Part shown: piece after piece, positions 5,999 to 16,200 of the stretch
How positions within the stretch are numbered: position 1 is the stretch's first letter
How the letters are laid out: the number at the start of each line of letters is the position of its first letter
Assembly (NCBI GenBank): GCA_034112085.1
Contig: JAWUWD010000078.1
Coordinates: 1 to 24,748, forward strand
Length of the DNA stretch: 24,748 nucleotides
Direction of reading: 5' to 3'
Source: JAWUWD01 sp034112085
Lineage (GTDB): Bacteria > Bacteroidota > Bacteroidia > Cytophagales > Cyclobacteriaceae
The notes under the pieces: generated by a model
What the model saw: the letters and a program-made list of their open reading frames with translations, nothing else
The model's database searches: none
Told to the model about the DNA's origin: nothing
Translations under genes and position numbers: made by a program

Positions 5999-7705
5999 AT
6001 GAAAAGTCTAATTTCAATTCTTATAATCATTATTGGCAGTAGCTTAAGTTTATCTGCACAAGTAAATCTGGATTCTCTATGGACTGTATGGAATGACCCT
6101 AATCAACCGGATAATATTCGACTGCAAGCCATAGACAATGTTGCCTGGGACGGATATCTTTTTAGCCAACCAGACAGTGCCTACTACTTCTCACAACTTC
6201 AATATGAATATGCCAAAAGTAAAGGACTAAAAAAGCAGATGGCAACTGCTCTTAATACACAAGGAACTTCATTTAGATTTAGAGGCAATTACAGCAGTGC
6301 TATTGAATATTATATACAAAGTTTAACCATCTCGGAGGAGATTGGAGATAAAAAAGCTATTGCAAGTTCCTTAAATAACATTGGGATTATTCATGAAGCA
6401 CAAGGCAATTATGCCCTTGCTATTAAATATAATAAGCAGAGTTTAGCAATTAAGGAAGAAATAGGGAATAGAGAAGGTATTGCAGCTAGCTTAAATAACA
6501 TCGGAGTTATTCACGATGCACAAGGCAATTATGACCTTGCTATTCAATATTATACACGTGGTTTGACTATTTGGGAAGAGTTTGCGGATAAGCGTAATAT
6601 TGCATTTGCCTTTAATAACATTGGTAATATTTATTATCAACAGGGCGACTATATCAGTTCTAATGACTATCTCACACGTAGTTTAACCATCAGAGAAGAA
6701 ATTGGAGATAAACAGGGAGCAGCACTATGTTTAAATAACATTGGTAATATTTATTATCAACAGGGCGACTACATCAGTGCTAATGACTATCACACACGTA
6801 GTTTAAAAATCAGAGAAGAAATTGGAGATAAACAGGGAATTGCAACATGTCTAAATAAATTAGGAATCATTTATTATACACAGGGCAACTTTAACTATGC
6901 CTTAATAAACAACATAAGATCGCTCAAAATTGCTCACGAAATTGGTGCAGTAGTACAAATCAGGGATGCAGCCCATGCTTTGTACAAGATTTATAAATCC
7001 ACAAACAAATCCCTTAATGCTCTTGAGATGCATGAGCTTTATATTAGCACGCGAGACAGTATTTTAAGTGAAGAGAATCAGCGAGAAGTCATTCGCCAGG
7101 AGTACAAATATAATTATCAGAAACAGGCCTTAGCTGATAGCGTTAAAAATGCGCAAGCTATTCATGTACAAGAAGTTTTGGTGGCGGCTGAAATTTCTAA
7201 GAACCAGAGAAAACAACAACAAGCATATTTTCTATATGGAGGTATCATGCTCTTATTGTCCTTACTTGTGCTATTGTATAATGGCTTTCGTGTGGCTACC
7301 AAACGAAAGAAAATTATTGAAAAGCAAAAGTTTTTTGTTGACGGTGCCAATTATGAGTTAATAGAAAAAAATCATGAGATACAGGCTCAAGCTGATATGA
7401 TAAATGAAGCTAATGAGGAAATTAAGTTAATAAATGAATCATTGGAAAGTACGGTGAAAGAAAGAACTGGTAAAATTGAATTACAGAATAGTAAACTCAG
7501 GGAGTATTCTTTTTCCAATTCACACGAAGTGAGGGCTCCACTTGCCCGACTTATAGGATTGATCTATCTATGGAATGATAAAAGAGTGACAAGTGGGGAT
7601 CGAGATTCCCTTATAGAAAAAATATCACATGCTGCATTTGAATTGGAAGAAATTGTTAAGAAAGTGAGTGTATTGTTGAATGAAGATGATAATGACGCCA
7701 TTTAA
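5999..7705 (+). CDS. TPR-repeat membrane protein with a HisKA-like histidine box but no ATPase domain
   Basis: This 568-residue protein starts at ATG 5999. It has a signal peptide (SILIIIIGSSLSLSAQ), six 40-residue tetratricopeptide repeats from about 80 to 320 (consensus xxLNNIGxIYxxQGxYxxAxxYxxRSLxIxEEIGDKxGIA), one TM segment around 410-430, and a cytoplasmic coiled coil (about 440-495). It ends in a dimerisation/phosphoacceptor-like helix with SNSHEVRAPLARLIGL, where His 509 is the candidate phosphorylated residue. The protein stops about 60 residues later, so the N, G1 and G2 boxes of HATPase_c are absent. TPR sensors of this build are common in Bacteroidota, usually with an ATPase domain. 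It may be phosphorylated by another kinase, act as a dimerising adaptor, or be inactive. It lies convergent to the transporter operon, 91 nt away, with no visible terminator between them. Confidence 0.8.
   Translation: MKSLISILIIIIGSSLSLSAQVNLDSLWTVWNDPNQPDNIRLQAIDNVAWDGYLFSQPDSAYYFSQLQYEYAKSKGLKKQMATALNTQGTSFRFRGNYSSAIEYYIQSLTISEEIGDKKAIASSLNNIGIIHEAQGNYALAIKYNKQSLAIKEEIGNREGIAASLNNIGVIHDAQGNYDLAIQYYTRGLTIWEEFADKRNIAFAFNNIGNIYYQQGDYISSNDYLTRSLTIREEIGDKQGAALCLNNIGNIYYQQGDYISANDYHTRSLKIREEIGDKQGIATCLNKLGIIYYTQGNFNYALINNIRSLKIAHEIGAVVQIRDAAHALYKIYKSTNKSLNALEMHELYISTRDSILSEENQREVIRQEYKYNYQKQALADSVKNAQAIHVQEVLVAAEISKNQRKQQQAYFLYGGIMLLLSLLVLLYNGFRVATKRKKIIEKQKFFVDGANYELIEKNHEIQAQADMINEANEEIKLINESLESTVKERTGKIELQNSKLREYSFSNSHEVRAPLARLIGLIYLWNDKRVTSGDRDSLIEKISHAAFELEEIVKKVSVLLNEDDNDAI
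6613..6840 (+). repeat. Two nearly identical 120-bp units encoding TPR repeats
   Basis: Bases 6613-6720 and 6733-6840 match almost perfectly at an exact offset of 120 bp (40 codons, one TPR unit). For example, both begin AATAACATTGGTAATATTTA and both end near GAAATTGGAGATAAACAGGG. Flanking TPR units are clearly more diverged, so these two look like a recent duplication or gene-conversion product inside the coding region. Confidence 0.85.
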
Positions 7706-7796
7706 TTACATAATTGTCAAAAATATTGGGGCATAAAACTTCAGAGTAAACTTACCAAAATTTCAATTAGGGGGAGAAGAAACCTTATTTCTAATA

Positions 7797-8498
7797 TCAA
7801 ACAAACTTCTCCCTAAACTGCAGATTGAACATGCCATATAATAGGCAAAGGGCAGTGAGTACGATCAAGTACAATCGGTTTTTGAAGATGATAGTCAGCC
7901 AGATAAATTCACTCATGTCCCGAGGGTCAGAGAAAGGATTGAGGAATACATTGTAAGCGCTGTACTCCAGTTCCTCAGCAAACACAAAGAATATAAAGGA
8001 GATAATCACCACAACGATGGCTGTTCCATTGCCATTCTTTATCAAGGTCGACATCATAAATGCCAATGAAGATAGAAAGATGATAGGGAAGAGCACCTGA
8101 CCTATCATAGGCAGAATGTCGAATCGATATAGTGTAAGATTAGCTATATGTCCTAGTACAAATAGTATTGAAAAAGCAACACCTATGGTCAAGAAAAAAC
8201 GGACAAGCCAAACCTTATAGCGGTAGTTAGGAATCCCAAAGATGGTCTCCAGCATCTTTGAGTCATCGTCATTCTGAATACCATATGCCATAGGGTAGAA
8301 GATCAGCAATAGTCCAGGGAATACCAGGAAGCCATAGATGACAGCCTCATTGAAATCCGGATCTTCAAGGACAGTAATAGTTATGATAAAACCGAAAAAT
8401 AAAAATGCCGCCAGAACGAAGTAAACGAACTTATTCGCAAATATCACTTTCACATTGTAAGTGATCAATCTATACAGTAGCAGTAGATAGCTCTTCAT
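7797..8498 (-). CDS. ABC-2 type transporter permease, last gene of the RND-ABC operon
   Basis: This 233-residue integral membrane protein has about six TM segments: FVYFVLAAFLFFGFIITITV; YGFLVFPGLLLIFYPMAYGI; FLTIGVAFSILFVLGHIANL; FPIIFLSSLAFMMSTL; AIVVVIISFIFFVFAEEL; and YLIVLTALCLLYGMF. The loop NDDDSKMLETIFGIPNYRYK resembles the ABC-2 region that contacts the ATPase. Its start overlaps the end of the RND-ABC fusion gene by 29 nt, so coupled translation is likely, and its partner ATPase is probably the C-terminal domain of that fusion. A decayed copy of its 3' end lies at 5639-5764. No terminator hairpin is visible in the 91 nt after its stop. Substrate unknown. Confidence 0.85.
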   Translation of the reverse strand: MKSYLLLLYRLITYNVKVIFANKFVYFVLAAFLFFGFIITITVLEDPDFNEAVIYGFLVFPGLLLIFYPMAYGIQNDDDSKMLETIFGIPNYRYKVWLVRFFLTIGVAFSILFVLGHIANLTLYRFDILPMIGQVLFPIIFLSSLAFMMSTLIKNGNGTAIVVVIISFIFFVFAEELEYSAYNVFLNPFSDPRDMSEFIWLTIIFKNRLYLIVLTALCLLYGMFNLQFREKFV

Positions 8499-11400
8499 TC
8501 TCTTTTTTGTTTTTACTCTTCATTAACCACAAGTAAGCATCCTCCAAATTGGCTCTGACTTGAACAGCGCCCTCTTTAGGCTGTCCCTCTGAAAGACATT
8601 TCACACGAATTTGATCTCCTTCACGCATGTGGTGTACGATCACATACTCACCTTTTTTATTTTCAAATTCTTCAGGAGATAAATGAAATTCCCAAACATT
8701 GTCTTTGGCCAATTCTGCCATAGTTGTAGGACTGCCTACATATTCAATATTACCAGAGATCAATACTGCCAGGTTATTACAGCTACTGGCAATATCTTCA
8801 ATGATATGGGTAGAGAATACCACAATACGCTCTCTACTAAGCTCGACCAATAGATTTCTAAATCGAATGCGCTCTAATGGGTCAAGGCCAGCAGTAGGCT
8901 CATCTACCACCAATATCTTAGGCAAGTGAAGTAGAATCTGTGCTATGCCAATTCGTTGCTTCATACCTCCTGAGAACGAACCAATCTTTTTATCCTGATG
9001 TTCGTCCATATGGACAGCTTTGAGTACATATTGCACTCTTTCCTCACGTTGATCCTTATTGGAGATCTTCCTAAGGATCGCTTGGTAGTCCAGAAACTCA
9101 TAAGGCGTCATGTTTTCGTAAGTACCAAAAGCTTGTGGCAAGTACCCAATTAGCCCTTGTAACTCCTCTCTGCGTAAGTTAGTATCATGACCATTGATCC
9201 AGATTTTACCATAGCTCTGGTCCATGATACCACAAAGTATTCTCATCAAAGTAGTTTTACCCGCACCATTAGGACCCAATAAACCGAACATACCTTGTTC
9301 GATATTCAGACTCACGCCCTTAAGCGCTTTAAACTGTGCTTGCTTTGGTTTGACAAATGGTATGGCTAGTAATAACTTGTAGTACAACTTTCTGATACTT
9401 TTGAACCTGCCAGTGATCTTATTGACCTCTACAGGATTTTCTGAAAGTTTTCGAGATACCCGAACCAAAAACAAACCAATAAACCAGAGGATAATTAAGA
9501 ATACTCCAGCACCCTTAGTATTGATATCATTGTAGATATGTACAGAACTTGCTATTGGGAATACCCAATATAATAAACCGTATGTAAATCTTATTAGTTT
9601 CTTTCTTCTTCCACGAGCCAAATGAGCAAGTTCGCCAAACATAGAAAGGAACAATGCATGCAATGAAATCATGAAGAACAATTGCCAAAAGGCTTTGTCC
9701 AAAAAGAAGTAAACAAAGTAAACCAAGAAGATGATCAGTGCACTTTGCCAAATCAAGTTTTGCAAGATCGACTTGAGGGAAATAACCTCTTCACCACGCT
9801 CTTCAAACAGGTGTCTATTACCTTTCCATTCTCTTAACCAACGTTTGTTTCGACCATAAACTTTGGTTAGGTTCTGAATCTCAATGTGCATTATTTCATT
9901 AGGCGCTACCATCTTGGCATTGGCTTGCCTTAAAGATGACATAATGAAATGTGTCCCTCCAGGGATGAGTATGATGACTGCCATGAACCAAATCATTTGC
10001 CAGATCATACCTTCTATCTCAAGATAGATGAATGTGCTCAAAAGAACCACTAGTAGTATTTGAAGTACCTTAATAGAGGGTTTCAAGCTTCTGAACCAAT
10101 CCATTACACTTTCTAGTCCTGCGCTCATGGTAGGAATGTAGATCAATGTCAATATGGTTGCGAAAGCCAATCCCCCCATCACGGTAACAGCAAATGGCTG
10201 ACCTATGCTAATCACGTACTCTGCCTCTCCGAGAGCAAGCGGAAGCATAGCCACAATAGTTGTGATCGAAGTAATGAGAATAGGTCTGATGCGGGAAATT
10301 CCACTCATGATGAGTGCGCGATATTTGTTATATCCTTTTCTTCGCAGTATGCGAGAGTAATCAATGAGAATGATCCCGTTATTCACCACTACGCCTAGCA
10401 ATATCAAGAAACCAATGAGCGTATTGGCATTCAGCAATGAGTTGCCTGTAAATGTCAGGCCAAGAAAAGCCCCAATTGCCGCCAAAGGTATAGAGAACAT
10501 AATCACGATCGGCAAGTACAATGATTCGAATACAGCAGCCAATATCATGAAGATGATGACTACAGCCGCAAATAGAAGGAAGTAAAATTCATCATACAAT
10601 CCTTCATCGTGAATCACATCTGCTACAATACCTGAAGGTATGTTTAAACTATGTACTATCTGATCTATTTCAATTCTTGAAGCCTCCAATAGTGCTTCAG
10701 AATTGATTACCTCATCGATAAAACTATACTTGATTTCAATTCGTTTCTCTTGATTCATTCGAGTAATGGTGCTCTCACCTGTTGAATAAATGACCGATCC
10801 TACATCTGAAAGTGAGTGTGTAACTCCTGTAGTACTCGTAACAGGCATTTCCCTCAAATCCTTCATCTCTTTAGCCGCTACTGCAACTTGATTCTGGGTA
10901 CGGATCGTTATTTCGAATTCTTCATCACCGCTCACAAAGTTTGAACCTGAAGCAAATGATGGTTGGAAATCATTCAATCCAGTAGCAACATTTTGTTGCG
11001 TGATGTTATTTTCGCTCATTCGTTTCTGATCGAATAATATATGAGCTTCAGGGCGCTCTGGACTTATGTTCACCGAACTGCGTTCAATAGACTGAAGGCC
11101 ATTGACATAGTTGTTGATGTCATTGGCAATGGTCTGCATCATTTCAAAATCCTGTCCTTTAATCACAATTCGTTCTGATGGACTACCAATACCAAGCATT
11201 CGCTCGAAGTCATCACCAGCAGAAGGACCCCCCCCGCCTTGTCCAGTGCCAGTTTCAGGAGGCGCATCAAGAGAGATGTCAAGGTCTTTGAAGTCATCTT
11301 CAATGTCAATGAGCTGATTCCTAACCGCAGCTACAGATAATGAATCTTGGTCTTTAAAGGCTTCTCCTAACTTTACACTGATCACTGCACTGCCTTCAGA

Positions 11401-13206
11401 AATTTGGCTGATGATATTTTCTATTGCAGGTATTTCCAACACCTTTTCTTCTACCTTTTTTGTTCTGAGATCTGTGGATGCCAGAGTAGCACCTTGAGGC
11501 ATGGTGATAAATAAATCAATCTCAGTGGTCTCTACTTCATTGAGACTGGCTACACTCACTAAGAGACTTAGGCCAATAGTCACAAAGAATAAGACTATCC
11601 CACCTATGATGGTAAATGCAGGCCTTCTAAAGCAGGCTTTCAGGATCACCATGTATATCTGAATGATTCGTTGTCGTATCGAGGCGTTTTTGATCAATGG
11701 AGCCTTTTCTTGATCCCCTTTCCCAATAGCAGTATGTGCTAACATAGGAATCAATACCAACGCTACAACTAGTGAAACAAGCAAGGTAGATATGATAGAC
11801 ACACCAATGTGTGTACCAATCATTTTCACTAAGTAGTTGGAAGAGAATATGAAAGGCAAGAATACGGTCACAGTAGTAAGTGTTGCAGCTATTACAGATC
11901 TCATCACTTCTTTTGTACCATCAACTACTGCATCCTCCGTTGACTTTTTATTTACTACATGTCGGTAGATATTCTCGATGACCACCACACTATTATCCAA
12001 CAGCATACCAATGGCCAACGCCATACCTATAAGCGTCAGGCTGTTGATAGAAATATCATAAGCATAGAAGAAATTGAAAGCTGTATATACAGATATCGGG
12101 ATAGCAAGGGCAATACTTAATATGAACTTCAATCTTCGCAGAAAGATCCACAAGACAAATATGGCTAATAGACCTCCTGTAATAGCAAGGTTTTTAATCT
12201 GGTCGATGTTATTGGTCATTAACTCTGCCTGATTGCTCTGCACTACGATCTCCACATCAAGTGCTTCAAGTTCTTCATTAAGCTTATTAATGGCTTCCAG
12301 TGCCTTATCTGACAATTCAATAAGGTTCGCTTGTGTGTCTTTGGATAATCGAATAGAGACTGCATCTTTTCCATTTACTCTACTCAGTGATGTTTGTTCT
12401 TTGACACCGAAGTAGACATCTGCTACATCACTGAGTAGGAGTGGACCCTTATCGGAAACCACCAGGCTTTGAATATTCTTGATGTCTTTGAGCTCAGCAC
12501 TAATGTTGACAAAGACCTGCTTACCATCATATTCAACTTGACCTGCAAAGGCACTTTTATTTGAGTTTTGAGATAATATGCCACTAATAGTATTAGGAGT
12601 GATGCCATTGGCTTCACAAATGGCGTCATTCATGATAATTTCTACAGTCTTCTGACGACCACCAAATATTTCAACACCGCCTATACCATCTACATCACCC
12701 AATCGATCAGTGATGTACTGATCAGTGACATTCCGCACTCTATCCACACCGCCACTTCCGAGAACTTGAAGCTCCATGAATGAATTAGTGAATTGCTCCG
12801 TATCAATCTTGATAATGTTCACTATAAACTCTGGCGTAAGGTCAGATTGAATCGCTCCAACCTTTTGTTCCAGTTTGAGGTAGGCATACTTTATATTGAC
12901 TCCCTGCTCGAAAGAGATAAATATCATTCCCTGATTGCTATTTGCATTCGAAGTGATCTCTGCAACTCCTTCAAGCGTACTAATTGCACTTTCTAGTGGT
13001 ACAATGGCTTGGCTCTCCATATATTTAGGATCAACCTCAGTAGGAGTGCTCACTTGCACAATCAATATTGGCAGCTCGACATTGGGAAAAAGCTCTACCG
13101 GCAATTTGTTATAGGAGATATATCCCATGACTGAAAAGCCAATAAATAGCATTGACACAAGGACTTTACGCCTTATTATAGAATATAGTAGTCCTTTCTT
13201 ACTCAT
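8470..13206 (-). CDS. RND efflux pump fused to an ABC ATPase whose nucleotide-binding domain is split by a membrane insertion
   Basis: This 1578-residue protein starts at ATG 13206, whose ATGAGTAA overlaps the upstream stop; GTG/TTG-type starts up to 13239 would only add eleven residues. Residues 1 to about 1037 are a full RND pump: TM1, a PTEVDPKYMESQAIVPLE porter domain, TM4 with LLDNSVVVIENIYR (Asp 404, Asn 405), a Gly-rich stretch near 655, and TM10 with GVVVNNGIILIDY. Two further TM segments follow (about 1045-1100). Next comes the typical first strand of an ABC ATPase (HIEIQNLTKVYG, 1107-1118), then about 170 residues holding roughly four TM segments. The ATPase then resumes at FKALKGVSLNIEQ (1292), with Walker A GPNGAGKTT (1311-1319), signature SFSGGMKQR (1410-1418), Walker B LVVDEPTAGLD (Asp 1435) and H-loop STH. 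The C-terminal tail resembles that of the operon's first ATPase. All motifs are intact in one frame, so the fusion looks genuine and functional. The overlapping downstream permease is its probable partner. Confidence 0.9.
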   Translation of the reverse strand: MSKKGLLYSIIRRKVLVSMLFIGFSVMGYISYNKLPVELFPNVELPILIVQVSTPTEVDPKYMESQAIVPLESAISTLEGVAEITSNANSNQGMIFISFEQGVNIKYAYLKLEQKVGAIQSDLTPEFIVNIIKIDTEQFTNSFMELQVLGSGGVDRVRNVTDQYITDRLGDVDGIGGVEIFGGRQKTVEIIMNDAICEANGITPNTISGILSQNSNKSAFAGQVEYDGKQVFVNISAELKDIKNIQSLVVSDKGPLLLSDVADVYFGVKEQTSLSRVNGKDAVSIRLSKDTQANLIELSDKALEAINKLNEELEALDVEIVVQSNQAELMTNNIDQIKNLAITGGLLAIFVLWIFLRRLKFILSIALAIPISVYTAFNFFYAYDISINSLTLIGMALAIGMLLDNSVVVIENIYRHVVNKKSTEDAVVDGTKEVMRSVIAATLTTVTVFLPFIFSSNYLVKMIGTHIGVSIISTLLVSLVVALVLIPMLAHTAIGKGDQEKAPLIKNASIRQRIIQIYMVILKACFRRPAFTIIGGIVLFFVTIGLSLLVSVASLNEVETTEIDLFITMPQGATLASTDLRTKKVEEKVLEIPAIENIISQISEGSAVISVKLGEAFKDQDSLSVAAVRNQLIDIEDDFKDLDISLDAPPETGTGQGGGGPSAGDDFERMLGIGSPSERIVIKGQDFEMMQTIANDINNYVNGLQSIERSSVNISPERPEAHILFDQKRMSENNITQQNVATGLNDFQPSFASGSNFVSGDEEFEITIRTQNQVAVAAKEMKDLREMPVTSTTGVTHSLSDVGSVIYSTGESTITRMNQEKRIEIKYSFIDEVINSEALLEASRIEIDQIVHSLNIPSGIVADVIHDEGLYDEFYFLLFAAVVIIFMILAAVFESLYLPIVIMFSIPLAAIGAFLGLTFTGNSLLNANTLIGFLILLGVVVNNGIILIDYSRILRRKGYNKYRALIMSGISRIRPILITSITTIVAMLPLALGEAEYVISIGQPFAVTVMGGLAFATILTLIYIPTMSAGLESVMDWFRSLKPSIKVLQILLVVLLSTFIYLEIEGMIWQMIWFMAVIILIPGGTHFIMSSLRQANAKMVAPNEIMHIEIQNLTKVYGRNKRWLREWKGNRHLFEERGEEVISLKSILQNLIWQSALIIFLVYFVYFFLDKAFWQLFFMISLHALFLSMFGELAHLARGRRKKLIRFTYGLLYWVFPIASSVHIYNDINTKGAGVFLIILWFIGLFLVRVSRKLSENPVEVNKITGRFKSIRKLYYKLLLAIPFVKPKQAQFKALKGVSLNIEQGMFGLLGPNGAGKTTLMRILCGIMDQSYGKIWINGHDTNLRREELQGLIGYLPQAFGTYENMTPYEFLDYQAILRKISNKDQREERVQYVLKAVHMDEHQDKKIGSFSGGMKQRIGIAQILLHLPKILVVDEPTAGLDPLERIRFRNLLVELSRERIVVFSTHIIEDIASSCNNLAVLISGNIEYVGSPTTMAELAKDNVWEFHLSPEEFENKKGEYVIVHHMREGDQIRVKCLSEGQPKEGAVQVRANLEDAYLWLMKSKNKKENEELSTATV

Positions 13207-16200
13207 GGGAAGCTTCAGTAATTTCTTTTTTTGAACCACTTATCCAATCGATAAGGTTCTCAATACTTTCATAAAAGCATGGTATGACAATGAGTGTCAA
13301 TAGGGTAGAAGTAACCAACCCACCTATCACTGCGATCGCCATAGGAGCACGCAAAGCTGCGCTCTCACCAAAACCAAAAGTAAGTGGCAGGAGAGCTAAA
13401 ATAGTAGTCAGACTCGTCATTATAATCGGTCTGAACCTTCGCTGACCCGCATCCAGAATAGAATCCCTTAGGCCCATGGCATTTCGTTTGTTCTTATTGA
13501 TACTATCTACCAAAATGATGGAGTCATTCACTGCTATTCCAGTCAACATGATGATTCCAATAAACGCCATCATATTTAGTGGCATTCCAAGTATAAAGAA
13601 GGCGAGTAGCGCCCCGACCCCAGCAAGTGGGATGGTTAGGAGAATCGTAAATGGGTGCAATAAAGACTCAAATTGTGAGGCCAAGACCATGTAGACCAAA
13701 AGTATAGAAAGAATGAGTGAAAATGTGAGGTTATTCATCGACTCTTGACGTTTTAATTCCTGTCCTGCTACATCTATTTTGTACTGAGGTGGTACAGATA
13801 ATTCTGCTAACGAACTTCGGAATGAGCTAACAACTTTGTCATAGGGTTGATCCTGGTTCACTCTAGCGCCTATGGAAACCATTCTTGACTGATTTTTTCT
13901 GTAAATAGCACTTGATGCGTATTTGATACTTATATCAGCAATTTCACCCAATGGAAATTCTCTTTGAGCACTTTTGATGGTCAGGTTTTCAAGACCGGAA
14001 AGGGAGATTTTTGGAACTTTGATCTGGATATTTTGCATCTCACCACCTCTTTCAATCTTACCAGCATTCTTTCCTTCTAGTTGATCCTTTATCTGACTGA
14101 TCACATCCTCAATAGATAAATTGAGGAGCCCAGCTCTGTATTTGTCTATATCCACTTGGATTTGAGGCATGCCTTCTTCAAGGTTAGACACGGGCTCATA
14201 TATATCATTTTTACTGGCCAATATTTGTATTACGGAGTCAGAAAGAGGACCTAATGTTTTGAATTCAGCGCCACTCACTTCTATTACCAATGGCATTTCT
14301 TCATCTCCTAAAACGGCACTTAGTGCACTTTCATCATTGGAAAAAGTGGCTTCAACACCCGGAATGCCTTCGAAATACCCTGATAACTTGGAAGTCACCA
14401 TTGTAATATCTAACTCGATATCTTCTCTAAAGATGAGCTTCAGTTTTGCCTTATTCTCATCATATACATTTTCATTCTCAATACCAGACTGACTCTGCTC
14501 AGGACCAATATGTGAATAGACTTTATCCAATTGATTATTAAAAAGCTCAAACAATTGACCTTCAATTTGTCCAACCGTAGACGCTGTTCTTGATAGAGGA
14601 GTACCATTTGTCAAGTTTAGATTGATTGAAATCGCTCTGGTACCTGACTTTGGCATATACTCACTCCCGATAATAGCGATGAGTTGATAGGCACCGAGTA
14701 CCATTACAAAAGAGGCAGCTATAAATGCTATTCTGTATTTAAGTACCTTATCCAAAAACCTTCTGTATGCTTTGAACTTCAGTGGCTGTTCTTCCTGAAT
14801 GGACTTATCCTTTCTAAAAATTCTAGAATAGAGCATTGGTATTACCAAAATGGCCACGACTAAAGATGAGACCAAGGAGAATGCTACCGTCCATGCTTGA
14901 TCTCTAAATAACTCTCCTGAAGGACCCTGTAAGTATACTATTGGAAGAAATACAATAATGGTAGTAAGTGTAGAGGCTGTTATCGCTCCACTGACCTCAC
15001 TCGTACCTTTGATAGCAGCATCTATGACGCTCAACCCTTCTTCTCGCTTTCTAAAGATGCTTTCCACCACTACAATGGCATTGTCTACCAACATCCCTGC
15101 ACCCAATGCCAAGCCTCCTAATGTCATTACATTCAAGGTTAGGCCATTGAAGTACATAAGATTGAATGTGGCAATAATGGAGATTGGTATAGCAATACTA
15201 ATAATGAGAGTTGATCCCAATCTTCGTAAGAATAGAAACAATATAATCATGGCGAATAGGGCACCATATAGTCCTGATTCTTTTACTTCATCAATCGCCC
15301 CTTGAATAAATCTTCCCTGGTTTTGTATAATAACAAACTCATAGCCTGGCACGGACTTCTTTAACTCATCAAGTACATCGGTTAGTTCATTAACCGCATT
15401 GACAGTATTGTACTTCGTTTCTTTATAAATCGACATCCCAAGACTTCTTTGCTGGTTGACCCGAACAATGCTGCTGGCCTCTTTATCTAAAATTTTGAGG
15501 GTTGCGACTTCTCGAAGTAATACCGGCACCTGACTGGATGAATTGGTTTGATTGTTATCGGCAGTTGGGCTTTCGCTGTCGCTACCTTGGGTAGGAGCGG
15601 TATTACCACCAGTCTGCGGGCTCGTATACCCTACAACCAAATTTTTAAGATCTTCTGGTTTTTCAATAATCCCAAGACCCTTGATTACATATTTACGCCC
15701 AAGTTCTTCAATATATCCGCCAGAGACATTGCGATTGTAATTCTCAATCTTAGCGACCAAGTCATTGACGGTAAGACCAAAAGAGGCTAGTAAATTAGGA
15801 TCAGTTTCTAACACCACTTCTTTTTCTTGACCACCTGAAAGTCTGACTTCTGCGATGCCTGGTAAACGAATCAGTTCATTTCTGAAGTTATTTTCTGCTA
15901 CTTTTCGAAGAGCTTCTGAATCATTGGAGTTGGGATTGAATATCCCTATCACCATAATAGGAGTAGCATTTGGATCAAATTGAGAGATTACAAATTCGTC
16001 AATCTCATCATCTAATGAAAAACTTGATAGCGACTTTTGAAGATCAAGGAATGCTTCATCCATGTCTTTGCCCCAGTCATAGCGTACAGTTACACGACCA
16101 TAACCTGTCTGGCTAATAGAGCTTACCTCTACCGCACCACTTTGTCTGATAGCAACAGATTCGATTGATTCTACGAATTGCTTTTCTACTTCTGATGGAG

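Noticed and set aside
7149..7361. ORFs in other frames inside the TPR gene, and many + strand ORFs opposite the transporter operon
   Set aside because: They overlap well-supported coding regions, have no family features and follow from the codon bias of the real genes.
8470..13206. Possibility that the RND-ABC fusion is two genes joined by an assembly error
   Set aside because: The joint region (1040-1300) encodes well-formed TM helices and a sensible ABC first strand in the same frame, with no sudden change in composition, so a real fusion is the better reading, though read data would settle it.
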